Notes: generated from the sequence alone by a model not told the origin. 64,000 nucleotides of DNA from Legionella sp. (GCA_017306715.1 JAFKHV010000016.1:1-64000), one strand, 5' to 3'; numbered from the stretch's first letter, positions 37,157 through 47,024 are shown. Numbers and translations: made by a program.

Positions 37157-38596
37157 TCAATCCTGACTAAAATCACATTTCATTAACGGAATAAGACGTG
37201 TTTTGTAGTACCATTTATGTATCAACCAAATAAGCATAAAGACAGGTATGCAAATATATGAAACCACGATTCCATACCAGTCAATAGTTGCCCCGCTAAA
37301 AGCAGAGTAATTTTGCCCGCAAATAACCACCAGCGACATCATAAAAGCGCACATGGGGGCAAAAGGATAGCCTTTAGCTACATAAGGTAAATCGCGTAAA
37401 TCTTTTCCTTGGAGTAAATAAGCTTTACGGAAGCGATAATGGCTGATGGATATACCCATCCAGGCAATAAATCCTGAGAGGCTTGTTGCATTGAGTAACC
37501 AAAAATAGACCGTACCATTACCAAAAATCGAACTTAGGAAAGCCAACATCGCAACAAGACTCGTTATGGCAAGCGCATAGATGGGTACTCCACGATGGTT
37601 AACAACTGAAAATACATGCGGCATGTGTCCTTCTTTCGCGAGGAACCATAAAATCCGACTACCAATATACATACTCGAATTTGCTGTAGAAATAATGGCG
37701 ATTAAAATGACCACATTCATCGCGAATGCAGCATAATTTTCGTTAAACTGAGTAAAAACCAGAGTAAAAGGACTTGTGACTACATCGGCATTGGCCAATT
37801 GCGGAGCATTCGATGGAATAAGTAAGCTAATGACAAATAAAGAGAGGACGAAGAAGAGCAGAATGCGCCAAAAAATCATTTTTATCGCTTTAGGAATGTT
37901 TTGCTGGGGATCTGAACTTTCTCCCGCAGCAACACCGATCATCTCTGTACCCTGAAAAGAAAAGCCTGCAGTAACGAGCGCACCAATAAAGCCAATCCAG
38001 CTGCCTCGAAATGGTCCACCATCAACCTGCCAATTAGCAAATCCTCCAGCTTTATAAGGCGTTACTCCAGCGATTAGTAAAAACCCACAGACAACGAAAA
38101 GAATAATAACGGTCACTTTAATAAAAGACATCCAATACTCGATCTCACCAAATACTCGCGTGGAGATAGCATTAAAACCGAGAATAAGAGTTAAAAAGAG
38201 TGCACACCATAATATGGGTGGACTATCCGGAAACCAGAAGCGCATAAGCAAGGACGACGCAGCGAGCTCAGATGCGATATACACCGCACAGCTGTACCAA
38301 TAGTTCCATCCTAATGCATAACCTAAAGAGGGATCAAAAAAACGCGCGGCATACATGTAAAATGAGCCGGTACTGGGGAGAAAAGCAGCCATTTCGCCTA
38401 AACTCCCCATGACAAAGTATACAGCTAAACCCATTAAGACATAGGCTAAAAGAGTACCCCCCGGGCCCGCAATCGATAAAGCATGTGCGCTCGCTAAGAA
38501 TATGCCGGTACCAATGGAGCCTCCTAGAGCAATCATACTTAAGATGCGCGCATTAAGACGTCGCTTTAATGTGTGTGATGATTTTTTCATATTCAA
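37157..38596 (-). CDS. Amino acid permease (APC superfamily, AAT type)
   Basis: A 479-aa integral membrane protein with 12 predicted helices. The N-terminal signature ARILSMIALGGSIGTGIFLAS and FGEIEYWMSFIKV are those of the amino acid transporter (AAT) family of LysP/AroP. The substrate cannot be read out. It lies downstream of the Rieske oxygenase gene on the same strand with 29 bases between, so the permease may supply that oxygenase's substrate. Confidence 0.88.
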   Translation of the reverse strand: MNMKKSSHTLKRRLNARILSMIALGGSIGTGIFLASAHALSIAGPGGTLLAYVLMGLAVYFVMGSLGEMAAFLPSTGSFYMYAARFFDPSLGYALGWNYWYSCAVYIASELAASSLLMRFWFPDSPPILWCALFLTLILGFNAISTRVFGEIEYWMSFIKVTVIILFVVCGFLLIAGVTPYKAGGFANWQVDGGPFRGSWIGFIGALVTAGFSFQGTEMIGVAAGESSDPQQNIPKAIKMIFWRILLFFVLSLFVISLLIPSNAPQLANADVVTSPFTLVFTQFNENYAAFAMNVVILIAIISTANSSMYIGSRILWFLAKEGHMPHVFSVVNHRGVPIYALAITSLVAMLAFLSSIFGNGTVYFWLLNATSLSGFIAWMGISISHYRFRKAYLLQGKDLRDLPYVAKGYPFAPMCAFMMSLVVICGQNYSAFSGATIDWYGIVVSYICIPVFMLIWLIHKWYYKTRLIPLMKCDFSQD

Positions 38597-38625
38597 TCCC
38601 TGAAGCAGTTAAGGCGATTTAATCT

Positions 38626-39708
38626 TTAATCATTCAAATAGTCACACACGAGTCTTTGAAAATGATGAGTTCCTTGTTCTTTGGTCGGTGAAAAGCGACC
38701 TTGGTCATAATATCGTGAGCGAATTCCATATTGGACACTTTCAACGACTGCTTCATCCTCCATCTCAACTTCATCTAACTCACCACCAGCACCCTGTCCC
38801 AGCAGTTGCGCATCGAGAATAAACGATAAAAAAGTAACTTTGGTTAATGAGGGATTAATCGGCTGAACGACATTTACTGAACAACCCCAAGGATAAAAAT
38901 TGAGCATAATATTGGGAAATATCCAATAGTAGTAAGCCGCAACATTTTTCCCAAAATCAAGAGCACTTTCTGGTAAATTAAAACTTAATTCTCCAGGTTT
39001 TGCGAGGGCGAGTTGTAAATTATGGTTGGGGTAAATTTCGGTGGTGTAGGTTGTGCAATCAATTACTTCACGCAAAGAAGGATGTACGAAGGGAATATGA
39101 AGCGCTTCAAGATAGTTTTCACAATACAAAGCCCAATGTGCGTGCACTAAATAATCACGTGAGCGTTGGGTATCCAAACGCATGTTTTCCACAGGTAGCC
39201 ATGCGAGACGATTTTGTATTTCACCAAAAACTTCCGTAAAGCAATGCCTGGGATTTAAGGCGGCAAAGATAAAAGGACCCCAATGCTCACAGGGGATTGA
39301 TGATAAATTATCTGCAGCCGTGGGAAAATTACAGGTACGTTCGAAATCAGGCATGGATAGAAACGTCCCATTTAAATTAAATCGGCGCCCGTGATAACCA
39401 CATTTTATTTTATCTGCTGTGCATGGTTTGTGAACCAGTAAATTCCCGCGATGGGTGCAGACATTGCTGTAACAATTGATTTTCTCTTCAGTACGCACAA
39501 ACAATAAGGGTTCATCCAACAATCCTGGCAATAACATGTGAGGAACCATTTGGTTTGATTCTTGCAGATGTTCACTACCTATGCAAAATTGCCAGGTTTT
39601 AGAGAATATTTTCTCTTTAGCCAAATCAAAATAATGAGCGTCGGTGTAAAAAGAGGAGGGTAATGTCGAGGCTCTGGTAATATCTGGATCCACATACAGT
39701 CTATTCAT
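38626..39708 (-). CDS. Rieske non-heme iron oxygenase, alpha subunit
   Basis: A 360-aa ring-hydroxylating-type oxygenase. The Rieske centre is CTHRGN ... CGYHGRR. The mononuclear iron site lies in NYLEALHIPFVHP, with two His ligands and a Glu at the bridging position where naphthalene dioxygenase has Asp. A bridging Glu is known from carnitine oxygenase CntA and related enzymes acting on quaternary amines. With the adjacent permease, a demethylase or cleaving enzyme for an amino acid or betaine is a fair guess, but unproven. No reductase subunit gene is next to it. Confidence 0.85.
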   Translation of the reverse strand: MNRLYVDPDITRASTLPSSFYTDAHYFDLAKEKIFSKTWQFCIGSEHLQESNQMVPHMLLPGLLDEPLLFVRTEEKINCYSNVCTHRGNLLVHKPCTADKIKCGYHGRRFNLNGTFLSMPDFERTCNFPTAADNLSSIPCEHWGPFIFAALNPRHCFTEVFGEIQNRLAWLPVENMRLDTQRSRDYLVHAHWALYCENYLEALHIPFVHPSLREVIDCTTYTTEIYPNHNLQLALAKPGELSFNLPESALDFGKNVAAYYYWIFPNIMLNFYPWGCSVNVVQPINPSLTKVTFLSFILDAQLLGQGAGGELDEVEMEDEAVVESVQYGIRSRYYDQGRFSPTKEQGTHHFQRLVCDYLND

Positions 39709-39726
39709 GATACATCCTTTTTATTA

Positions 39727-40824
39727 TTAAAACTGCAACCAATTTTTCTCTAGGGTATTCTCCACGGGGATCGTTTCGTACACTTTGTAAATATCACCAT
39801 CTTGAGATAAGAAAATAGCAATAGGTCTAGTTTTTTCAAAGTGTGCAAAAATAATCATCAGCATCACCGTGATGGGTACAGATAAAAACATCCCCAAAAC
39901 TCCCCAAATTGCCCCCCAAAGAGATAAAGATAATAAAATAACCAAGGGGCTTAGATTAAGGGTATGACTCAAGAAACGTGGCTCAATCAAATTGCCAACA
40001 ATAAATTGGATAAGTCCTAACCCGATAACAATTTCTAAAAAAGGCACCCAGTCTGTATATTGGACAATCACGAGAGCAGCTGGAAAGAGAATGGCGATAA
40101 TCGCTCCAATATTGGGAATAAAGTTTAGGAAAAAAATCAATAACGCCCAAAAGGCAGCAAAATCCACACCAACTAACTTCATAACGACCCAGCTGGGTAA
40201 AGCTGTCATTAAACTGAGTAAAGATTTTAAACCGAGATAGGCTTGCATATCGTTGTCAACGTGTTTCAAAATATTATGTACGATTTTTTGATGGCCCGCA
40301 GTGGTTATCAATGCGTCCATTTTACGATGAAAAAAGTGCTGCTCAACAAACAAGAACGCAACGTACAAAATGATGAGTACCATCGAACTGGTTAAGGTGG
40401 TAAAGACGGCAGATATCTTCAACAACATTGTTTGCACATTAATTAATTTAATGAATTGATTGATTTTGACCAAAATTTGTACTCGGTATTTGGCATCGAT
40501 ATTATCCACCAGTTGCATTAGATTTTCCTGGTATCGTCCTGAGGCATCTAAAACCAGGTTGACATTAGTCGTTATAATATTGACGAAAATACTGATAAAA
40601 ATAGCAGCTACTGCAAAAGCCATTACCATGCTTACCCATCCAGGAAGTGCCTCACCGAACATGGGAATACGCTTTATCATTCCCTGAATGGTATTAAGTA
40701 GATGCCAAATGAAAAGAGCAACGACAAGCGGAATTAAAATGCTGCTACCAATGATTAAGAAATATCCCATAATCCAGATAATGATAAGGGCAGAGGCACA
40801 ACTTAATAAACGATTCATGAACAC
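39727..40824 (-). CDS. AI-2E family transporter (TqsA/PerM-like)
   Basis: A 365-aa membrane protein of the PerM/AI-2E family, with about eight helices. The signature FFLNFIPNIGAIIAILFPAAL (about 240-260) and the C-terminal LLSLSLWGAIWGVLGMFLSVPI are clear. The substrate is unknown; family members include AI-2 exporters and sodium/proton antiporters. Adjacent to the Rieske gene on the same strand, with an 18-base gap. Confidence 0.88.
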   Translation of the reverse strand: MFMNRLLSCASALIIIWIMGYFLIIGSSILIPLVVALFIWHLLNTIQGMIKRIPMFGEALPGWVSMVMAFAVAAIFISIFVNIITTNVNLVLDASGRYQENLMQLVDNIDAKYRVQILVKINQFIKLINVQTMLLKISAVFTTLTSSMVLIILYVAFLFVEQHFFHRKMDALITTAGHQKIVHNILKHVDNDMQAYLGLKSLLSLMTALPSWVVMKLVGVDFAAFWALLIFFLNFIPNIGAIIAILFPAALVIVQYTDWVPFLEIVIGLGLIQFIVGNLIEPRFLSHTLNLSPLVILLSLSLWGAIWGVLGMFLSVPITVMLMIIFAHFEKTRPIAIFLSQDGDIYKVYETIPVENTLEKNWLQF

Positions 40825-40836
40825 ACCTTAACGAGT

Positions 40837-41751
40837 CTATGAGATTTTTGTTATTTTGTCCTGAGATGGATTGGGTTCATCTTCAGAGCGACTTAAATAA
40901 AATTTTCGTATACGAATCAATTCAGCCCCTAGAAATAATATTAAGGCGCTATAGTAAAGCCAGATTAAAATAATCACTAAAGCCCCGGCAGGTCCGAAGG
41001 CCGTGTTAATATGTTTTCTTCCCAAATAAAAGGCAAGTAAAAATTTACCCACGATAAATAGAAAAGCGGCAATACATGCGCCAAAGCTCACTTCGGACCA
41101 TTTAAGTTGCATATCAGGAAGCACTTTATAAACTAAACCCAACATCAGCGATACCAGGATGAAGGATAAGGAGAAATCCAGCAACCAGCTAATAGCAATA
41201 CCGATATAACTAAATGAAGCAACATAGTGGCTTAGAAAAGATAATACGGCACTGAAAATTAAAGAGGCGAATAGTAAACACGCCACACCGAGAACTAAGG
41301 AAAAAGCTAGAAAGCGATCAATGATCCATTTTATCAGTGTGTCATCTTGTTCCGATGGCGGTGCAGGGAAGATAACGTTGAGTCCTACTTTAATTTCGGT
41401 GAAAATTCCTGATGCCCCGATGAATAGAATAATAAAACCAATGATTTCAGCACCAAAACCCTCAAAGGGTTTACTACTTACATCGATCATGGTTTGAATT
41501 TGCTGCGCACCATCTTGGCCGATTGCCAAAGTAATCATATTCAGTATTTGGGTTTGGGCAATACCTCTGCCAAAGGTTAAACCGATGAGTACGGTACAAA
41601 TAATGACAATTGGAGTTAATGCGAATAAAGAATAATAAGCTAAGGATGCTGCGTAGGAGGTCACATGATCCTCGTTCCAACGCTGCATAAAAATGCGAAT
41701 AAACTGAAAAAAACGCCGTGCTAGAGAGGCTTTATGTTTCGACGCGAACAT
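40837..41751 (-). CDS. YihY/BrkB family inner-membrane protein
   Basis: A 304-aa protein with six membrane helices. The N-terminal HVTSYAASLAYYSLFALTPI and the C-terminal FGPAGALVIILIWLYYSALILFLGAEL are the two hallmarks of the YihY/BrkB family (once misnamed RNase BN). The function is unknown. It starts 12 bases upstream of the AI-2E gene and is probably co-transcribed. Confidence 0.9.
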   Translation of the reverse strand: MFASKHKASLARRFFQFIRIFMQRWNEDHVTSYAASLAYYSLFALTPIVIICTVLIGLTFGRGIAQTQILNMITLAIGQDGAQQIQTMIDVSSKPFEGFGAEIIGFIILFIGASGIFTEIKVGLNVIFPAPPSEQDDTLIKWIIDRFLAFSLVLGVACLLFASLIFSAVLSFLSHYVASFSYIGIAISWLLDFSLSFILVSLMLGLVYKVLPDMQLKWSEVSFGACIAAFLFIVGKFLLAFYLGRKHINTAFGPAGALVIILIWLYYSALILFLGAELIRIRKFYLSRSEDEPNPSQDKITKIS

Positions 41752-41831
41752 CGTGACCAGGCTCCAGGATCGATCTTTACGCCATTTATAGCACTATCAG
41801 CAGAGAAGATGTAGTTTTTTTTAAAGTTTTA

Positions 41832-42755
41832 CTATTTTCCAGCGGTACCAAAAACCTGGTAAGAACTTTCGGGTACTAGTTTAGCCTCATACATTGCAGC
41901 ATCTGCTCTTAACAGTAAAGACTCGCGATTAATGCTTAAGCTGTTATGACAGTTCGCGATACCAATGCTGACATGGATGGATAATTCTTTATGTGCAATA
42001 ACAAAGGGTGCAGCAATAACTTGTATAATTTTTCTAGCGACGACTTCACTTTGGTCGGGTGCAGAAATATCGTCTAATAAAATTGCAAATTCATCGCCAC
42101 CAAATCGTGCAGCAACATCATAAGAACGCAATGATTGTTTCAATCGCGCGCCTACTTCTTGTAAGAGTTGGTCCCCCGCTAAGTGGCCATATGTATCATT
42201 GACAAATTTAAATTTGTCCAAATCGAGTAAAAGCACACTAATATAACCACCCAAACGTTTCATTTTCGCTAAAGCAGTTTCGAGTCTATTTTCAAAGAGC
42301 ATGCGATTTGCAAGTCCGGTAAGCATATCAAAATTTGCCCGAGTTATCAGGATGCCTTCAAATTGCTTCCGTAAGACCGCATATTGCATGGCGCGTTTTA
42401 TTAAGTTTGGATCCAGCTGATCTTTAAACAAATAATCTTGTGCTCCTTGTTTAATTGCTTCCAGCGCCAGATGCTCGTCACGATAACCGGTCAGAAAAAT
42501 TATGGGGAGCTTTGGGGACATATTTTGGATACTGTGTAAGCCACTGAAATCTCTGGTGTCGGGAAGGGTTCTATCGAGTAGGGCAACATCAAATTCTTCA
42601 TCGGAAACAATTTTTAAGGCTTCCGTCAATGTGGTGCATTTGACTAAATTGTGAGCATTCGGCAGGGCTTTTTTTAGCACTTTGCCAATGAGGATGACAT
42701 CTCCTGGCGAATCTTCAATCAGCAGTATTCGTAAGGGGTTATGTGTCGCCTCCAT
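41832..42755 (-). CDS. Response regulator with GGDEF domain (diguanylate cyclase)
   Basis: A 307-aa PleD-like regulator. The receiver domain (about 1-125) has the acidic pair ED near 15-16, the phosphoacceptor Asp in VALLDRTLPD, and a late K in FKDQL. The GGDEF domain (about 140-305) has an intact active site GGDEF (ARFGGDEFAILLDD) and an allosteric I-site RSYD five residues before it. It should make c-di-GMP when phosphorylated. It is the third gene of the kinase-REC-REC/GGDEF set, though separated from the REC gene by 133 bases. Confidence 0.92.
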   Translation of the reverse strand: MEATHNPLRILLIEDSPGDVILIGKVLKKALPNAHNLVKCTTLTEALKIVSDEEFDVALLDRTLPDTRDFSGLHSIQNMSPKLPIIFLTGYRDEHLALEAIKQGAQDYLFKDQLDPNLIKRAMQYAVLRKQFEGILITRANFDMLTGLANRMLFENRLETALAKMKRLGGYISVLLLDLDKFKFVNDTYGHLAGDQLLQEVGARLKQSLRSYDVAARFGGDEFAILLDDISAPDQSEVVARKIIQVIAAPFVIAHKELSIHVSIGIANCHNSLSINRESLLLRADAAMYEAKLVPESSYQVFGTAGK

Positions 42756-42888
42756 CCATTTCCTCTACTTAAATTCATGGCCGAAAAATGCAATTGGAAC
42801 TGCTTACATTTTTATGGCTTGGCTCTTCATTAATACTAGTACTTTTGTCTGAGCGTGTAAAATGTTTGAACAAAAGGGCGCTCATCCA

Positions 42889-43341
42889 TTATTCTATGGG
42901 TAATACGACATGTTTAAGCCAGAATGCCTCAACTTGCCCCGTCATTTCATAAAGTTCTTCAAGAGTGGATGCTTTTTTAATATAGCAATTAGCATAATTA
43001 TTGTAACAATTAATGACATCTGATTCCGCTCTCGAACTCGAGAGGATAATAACAGGTATTCGCCGTAAGTAACTATCTTTCTTTAATTTTTTCAATACCT
43101 CCAGTCCTTTCATCCCGGGTAAGTTTAAGTCCAGAAGAATAATATCGGGAATATTGCTGCGCTGTTTTTTATAGTTATGGAGAAGGCCTAAGGCTTCCTC
43201 ACCTGTAGTTGTTACGGTCAGTTCATGATCGGCCGAACGGCGGTTAAAGGCCCGTTGAATGAGGAGCGCATCGCCATGGCTATCTTCTACTAAAAGCAAT
43301 TTCAAGGAAGTTTTTTGTAACGAGACCATTTTTTTATTCAT
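42889..43341 (-). CDS. Single-domain response regulator (Rcp1-like)
   Basis: A 150-aa stand-alone receiver domain. LLVEDSHGD, the phosphoacceptor in IILLDLNLPGMKG (about residue 71), and the K in CYIKKAS complete the set. This subfamily is typically paired with hybrid or PAS kinases whose H-box reads ASHDLQEP. The next gene upstream on the same strand, 2 bases away, has exactly that H-box, so the kinase probably phosphorylates it. No output domain. Confidence 0.93.
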   Translation of the reverse strand: MNKKMVSLQKTSLKLLLVEDSHGDALLIQRAFNRRSADHELTVTTTGEEALGLLHNYKKQRSNIPDIILLDLNLPGMKGLEVLKKLKKDSYLRRIPVIILSSSRAESDVINCYNNYANCYIKKASTLEELYEMTGQVEAFWLKHVVLPIE

Positions 43342-43343
43342 TT

Positions 43344-46115
43344 TTAACTCCCGTTATGAGGGTTATTTTTTGGTAACTTAATGATAAATTCACTGCCTTT
43401 GCCAATTTCAGATTGAACTGTAAGCAGACCTTGATGAATTTCTATAATTTTTTTACAGATTGATAAACCCAAGCCACTGCCTTTCACAGTATCCCATGAA
43501 TGCAGACGGCGGAATGGCTCAAAGATTTCGTCAATAAATGCGGAATCAATTCCTATGCCATTGTCAGATACTTTAATGTACCAATGATCCTCATCCTCCT
43601 CCAGACGTATTTTAATCTGTGGTTGATTCCCAGGCTTTTGATATTTAATGGCATTGGTAAGTAAATTTTGAAATAAACGCATTATCTGCATCGGATTACC
43701 GTAAAGCTTTGGTAATTTATCATGGGTAATCAGAGCACCTTGTTCTTCAATTAAGGCTTGAATGTTCTCCAGTGCACTTTGTAAAATATCTTCACCGTCA
43801 AAATCAATAAAATGAGTGCTTTCACGACCGATGCGTGAGTAGGCAAGTAAATCCTGAATAACCTGACGCATCCGTATTCCGGCACTGGTCATAATTGTTA
43901 GATATTCACGGGCCTCTTCATCGAGATTCGCACTCTTCTCAGTTAGAAGCATTTCTCCAAAATTATTAATCATGCGTACTGGTTCTTGCAGGTCATGTGA
44001 GGCCACATAAGCAAAACGTTCCAATTCGGAATTGGAATTGGCCAAAGCCTCCATTAATTTTTTGTTAGCAAATTCCGCATCTTTACGGCCGGTAATATTT
44101 TGAATTTGGGATATAAAACATTTTGGACTGCCGTCTTCTTCTCGCAGAAGGGTTACATCCAATAATCCCCAAATGATATGCCCTTTTTTATGAAAATAAC
44201 GTTTTTCCATCTGATAACTATCGGTTTGGTGATTTAGGATTCGTTCCATGTGTTCTATATCTTTGGGTAAATCATCAGGATAGGTGAGTGTTTGAAAATC
44301 AATATTCTGCAATTCCTCTTCAGTGTATCCTAAAAGATTACACATCGCTTGATTCACTTTTAACCATTTACCCTCAACGGAAACGAGTGCAGTGGCAATT
44401 GCTGCATAATGCATTGCCGCTTTAAATGTTTGCTCACTGGCCTTCATTTGTTCTTCAAGGGCTTTTCGTTCCGTAATATCGTGCATAATCGTTGTAAAAC
44501 AAACAGGCTCATTGAGTGAGTCTCGATGTAAGCGAATTGTTTGTAACACAGGAATCTCATGGCCATCTACATGCACAAGAGCGGTCTCACCAGACCAAAA
44601 ACCATGTTCATAGGCTTCAGGTAGCGCTTTTTCTTTGATTAATTTAAGGGCCCAGGCGGGATGAACATCATCAATGGTGAGATTAAGCATGTCATAGTCT
44701 GGAGGATAGCCTAAGGTGCGTTTCGCACTTGGATTATGGTAGCGTAGATTTCCTTCGAGATCACAAATACCAACATAGTCTGCTGATTCATTAATTAGTG
44801 CAATTAACTGTGAACGTTCCAGTTCCATTTGTCTACGCGTGCTCACATTTTGGGTAATGTTAACAAAGCCCACCAGTCGATTAGTTTGATCCCAGAGCGG
44901 TTGAATAAGAATTTTAGCCCAAAAAGTACTCCCATCTTTACGCACGTGTAAATTTTCTTCCTCATACGATCCATGCAGGCGTGCTTTAATTAAATTTTCT
45001 TTAATAGATGAGGCGTGAGCTGGTAAAAAAACGGTTGCATAGTCTTTACCCATGATCTCTTGATCAAGATAATCATAAATGCGATAGGCTCCAACATTCC
45101 AGCTTTTGATCTTACCGCAGGGAGTCAGCATAAAAATTGCATAATCTTTAATTCCATCCAGCAATAAGCGGTAACGTTGCTCACTGGCTCTAAGCGCTTG
45201 AGTTTTTTCGTTCGATTTTGCAATTAAATAAACACAATAGGTAACAATAAGCGTCATAAGAGCGCCATAGACGAGCACGATTAAATAATTAGAAGTCAGG
45301 GTATGGGGCAGCGGTTGCGTGATCGATGGGAAAAGCCCGCGATTTGAAAAATAGCTTAAGGTATTCTCCAACCCATTATTTTCCTTGGTATAGATTGCAG
45401 CGGACATAGTCAGCGTGATGGTGGTTAAAGCAATAAAAACAGGCGCGGGTAACCAAAAGGACTCTTGATCGGAATGGAGCCAGACATAACAAATTAGGGC
45501 CATGCTGAGCACAATAAAACACAAGGCTGAGCTAAAAGGGATGGTACTTAATGCGCCCCAAGTATACATGCTATCGATATGAGTGATGTAACCGATATAA
45601 GGGATCAGGCCCAAAGCAAAACTAATGCTAGCGAACAAACTGATGTATAAAGCATTTTTCCCTGACAAGTGCGCGCGCGTGCCGAAAAAAAGCAAACCTA
45701 AGCTAATAAAAATAAAAGCAAGTGCCGTATTAAACTCAAATGTAGGCGTAGCGGGGGCTATTAAAGTTGTGGTAGAAAATTTATTCAGCATCATCGACAG
45801 AAGTGAATACAAGGCAATAAGTAAAGTGTATCCAGCCAAGAGAAGGCGCAAATTTCTGCATCGATTAATTAGGCCAAGGATAAAAGCGATACTACATAAC
45901 ATAAAGCAAAGTATTGAATAACGATGCATTGCTTTTGAAGTATAACTATATACAGAGGCCGGAATATAGCCGTACGCGAGATCAATAGCACAGATTATAA
46001 GTACCAGAGCAGGACAAAGAATAATAAGTTTTACACTTTTATGGGGAGAATTTAACAAGTTTTTTATTAATGCTCTTGGGGAGGTATTGTTTCGTTTGGA
46101 GCGATTTTCCTGCAT
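43344..46115 (-). CDS. Membrane PAS-containing sensor histidine kinase
   Basis: A 923-aa kinase. The N-terminus (about 25-300) has about eight hydrophobic helices forming a MASE-like sensor. Three PAS/PAC units follow (about 315-430, 435-555 and 565-690; e.g. YAIFMLTPCGKIKSWN and YVGICDLEGNLRYHNPSA). The phosphoacceptor H-box is ASHDLQEPVRMINNF (about residue 700). The catalytic domain has NLLTNAIKY, DNGIGID and GSGLGLSICKKI. What it senses is unknown. The H-box type fits signalling through single-domain receivers such as the next gene. A ribosome site AGGGAG precedes the start. Confidence 0.9.
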   Translation of the reverse strand: MQENRSKRNNTSPRALIKNLLNSPHKSVKLIILCPALVLIICAIDLAYGYIPASVYSYTSKAMHRYSILCFMLCSIAFILGLINRCRNLRLLLAGYTLLIALYSLLSMMLNKFSTTTLIAPATPTFEFNTALAFIFISLGLLFFGTRAHLSGKNALYISLFASISFALGLIPYIGYITHIDSMYTWGALSTIPFSSALCFIVLSMALICYVWLHSDQESFWLPAPVFIALTTITLTMSAAIYTKENNGLENTLSYFSNRGLFPSITQPLPHTLTSNYLIVLVYGALMTLIVTYCVYLIAKSNEKTQALRASEQRYRLLLDGIKDYAIFMLTPCGKIKSWNVGAYRIYDYLDQEIMGKDYATVFLPAHASSIKENLIKARLHGSYEEENLHVRKDGSTFWAKILIQPLWDQTNRLVGFVNITQNVSTRRQMELERSQLIALINESADYVGICDLEGNLRYHNPSAKRTLGYPPDYDMLNLTIDDVHPAWALKLIKEKALPEAYEHGFWSGETALVHVDGHEIPVLQTIRLHRDSLNEPVCFTTIMHDITERKALEEQMKASEQTFKAAMHYAAIATALVSVEGKWLKVNQAMCNLLGYTEEELQNIDFQTLTYPDDLPKDIEHMERILNHQTDSYQMEKRYFHKKGHIIWGLLDVTLLREEDGSPKCFISQIQNITGRKDAEFANKKLMEALANSNSELERFAYVASHDLQEPVRMINNFGEMLLTEKSANLDEEAREYLTIMTSAGIRMRQVIQDLLAYSRIGRESTHFIDFDGEDILQSALENIQALIEEQGALITHDKLPKLYGNPMQIMRLFQNLLTNAIKYQKPGNQPQIKIRLEEDEDHWYIKVSDNGIGIDSAFIDEIFEPFRRLHSWDTVKGSGLGLSICKKIIEIHQGLLTVQSEIGKGSEFIIKLPKNNPHNGS

Positions 46116-46162
46116 GGGTCTCCCTTACATAAGCTCATGGCCTGCGTCTAAATAATTTCGGG

Positions 46163-46177
46163 AGTAAATACTTTACT
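46163..46177. promoter_or_regulatory. Operator-like palindrome upstream of the histidine kinase
   Basis: AGTAAA-TAC-TTTACT is a perfect 6+6 palindrome with a 3-base centre, 48 bases upstream of the kinase ATG. It lies between the arms of a 10-bp inverted repeat, TAAGCTCATG (46130-46139) and CATGAGCTTA (46203-46212). A binding site for a dimeric regulator is plausible but the regulator is unknown. Confidence 0.4.
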
Positions 46178-46229
46178 GCCGTTGTTTAATTTTAGCAGAA
46201 TACATGAGCTTAAAGTTAGGGAAAGTTTG

Positions 46230-47024
46230 CTAAATAATAGAGCGCACAATTCCTCCCTCCACCCTAATCGCCGCACCATTGGTAGCTGCAGCTAATGGGC
46301 TACTTAAAAATACCACCATACTGGCTATTTCTTCAGGGGTGATAAAGCGTTGCAAAAGAGAGGACGCACGCATGGTTTTGAAAAATTCTTTTTCGAATTC
46401 TCCCACATCTTGCTTGCGCTCAGTACTTAAATGCTGGATAAAGGTTTCCACACCTTCGCTGCGGGTTGGACCTGGTAATACGGAGTTTACCGTAACATTA
46501 GTTCCTGATACCGATTCTGCAATACCCCGTGCAATAGCGATCTGAGCTGTTTTCGTCATTCCATAGTGGATCATTTCCGTGGGGATTTGAATTCCGGACT
46601 CACTGGAGATGAAAATAATACGTCCCCAATTTTGTTCAAGCATGCTGCGTAAATAATGGCGGCTTAAACGAATACCGCTCATCACATTCACATCAAAAAC
46701 CTGCTGCCATTCATCATCGGTTATGTCACAAAAAGGTTTCGTGTCATAAATGCCGACATTATTGATTAATATATCCACAGTAGGTAGTTCGTTAAGTATG
46801 GTGTTAATTTTGTTCGAGTTACTGACATCACCCACTAAGGCGAAAAGCTTGGCCTCTGGAACTTTAGTTTGAATCGTCTGTATCGCTTGAGTTACGCGTT
46901 CTTCTGTGCGTCCATTGATTGCTACAGTTGCTCCTTCTCGTGCTAGTAGTTCAGCAATCGCAAGCCCAATACCTGCAGTTGATCCGGTTACTAAAGCCGT
47001 TTTGTCCCTAAGTTGCAAATCCAT
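46230..47024 (-). CDS. Short-chain dehydrogenase/reductase
   Basis: A classical SDR of about 264 aa. The cofactor site is TGSTAGIG (about 12-19), then NNVGIY, and the catalytic set Ser (in ISSESG), Tyr and Lys in YGMTK. An arginine follows the glycine motif region (INGRTEER), which would favour NADP(H). I start at the ATG at 47024, which has a GGAG 6 bases ahead; the frame remains open to 47087. The substrate is unknown. It is a single gene transcribed away from the Cys-rich protein gene. Confidence 0.9.
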   Translation of the reverse strand: MDLQLRDKTALVTGSTAGIGLAIAELLAREGATVAINGRTEERVTQAIQTIQTKVPEAKLFALVGDVSNSNKINTILNELPTVDILINNVGIYDTKPFCDITDDEWQQVFDVNVMSGIRLSRHYLRSMLEQNWGRIIFISSESGIQIPTEMIHYGMTKTAQIAIARGIAESVSGTNVTVNSVLPGPTRSEGVETFIQHLSTERKQDVGEFEKEFFKTMRASSLLQRFITPEEIASMVVFLSSPLAAATNGAAIRVEGGIVRSII

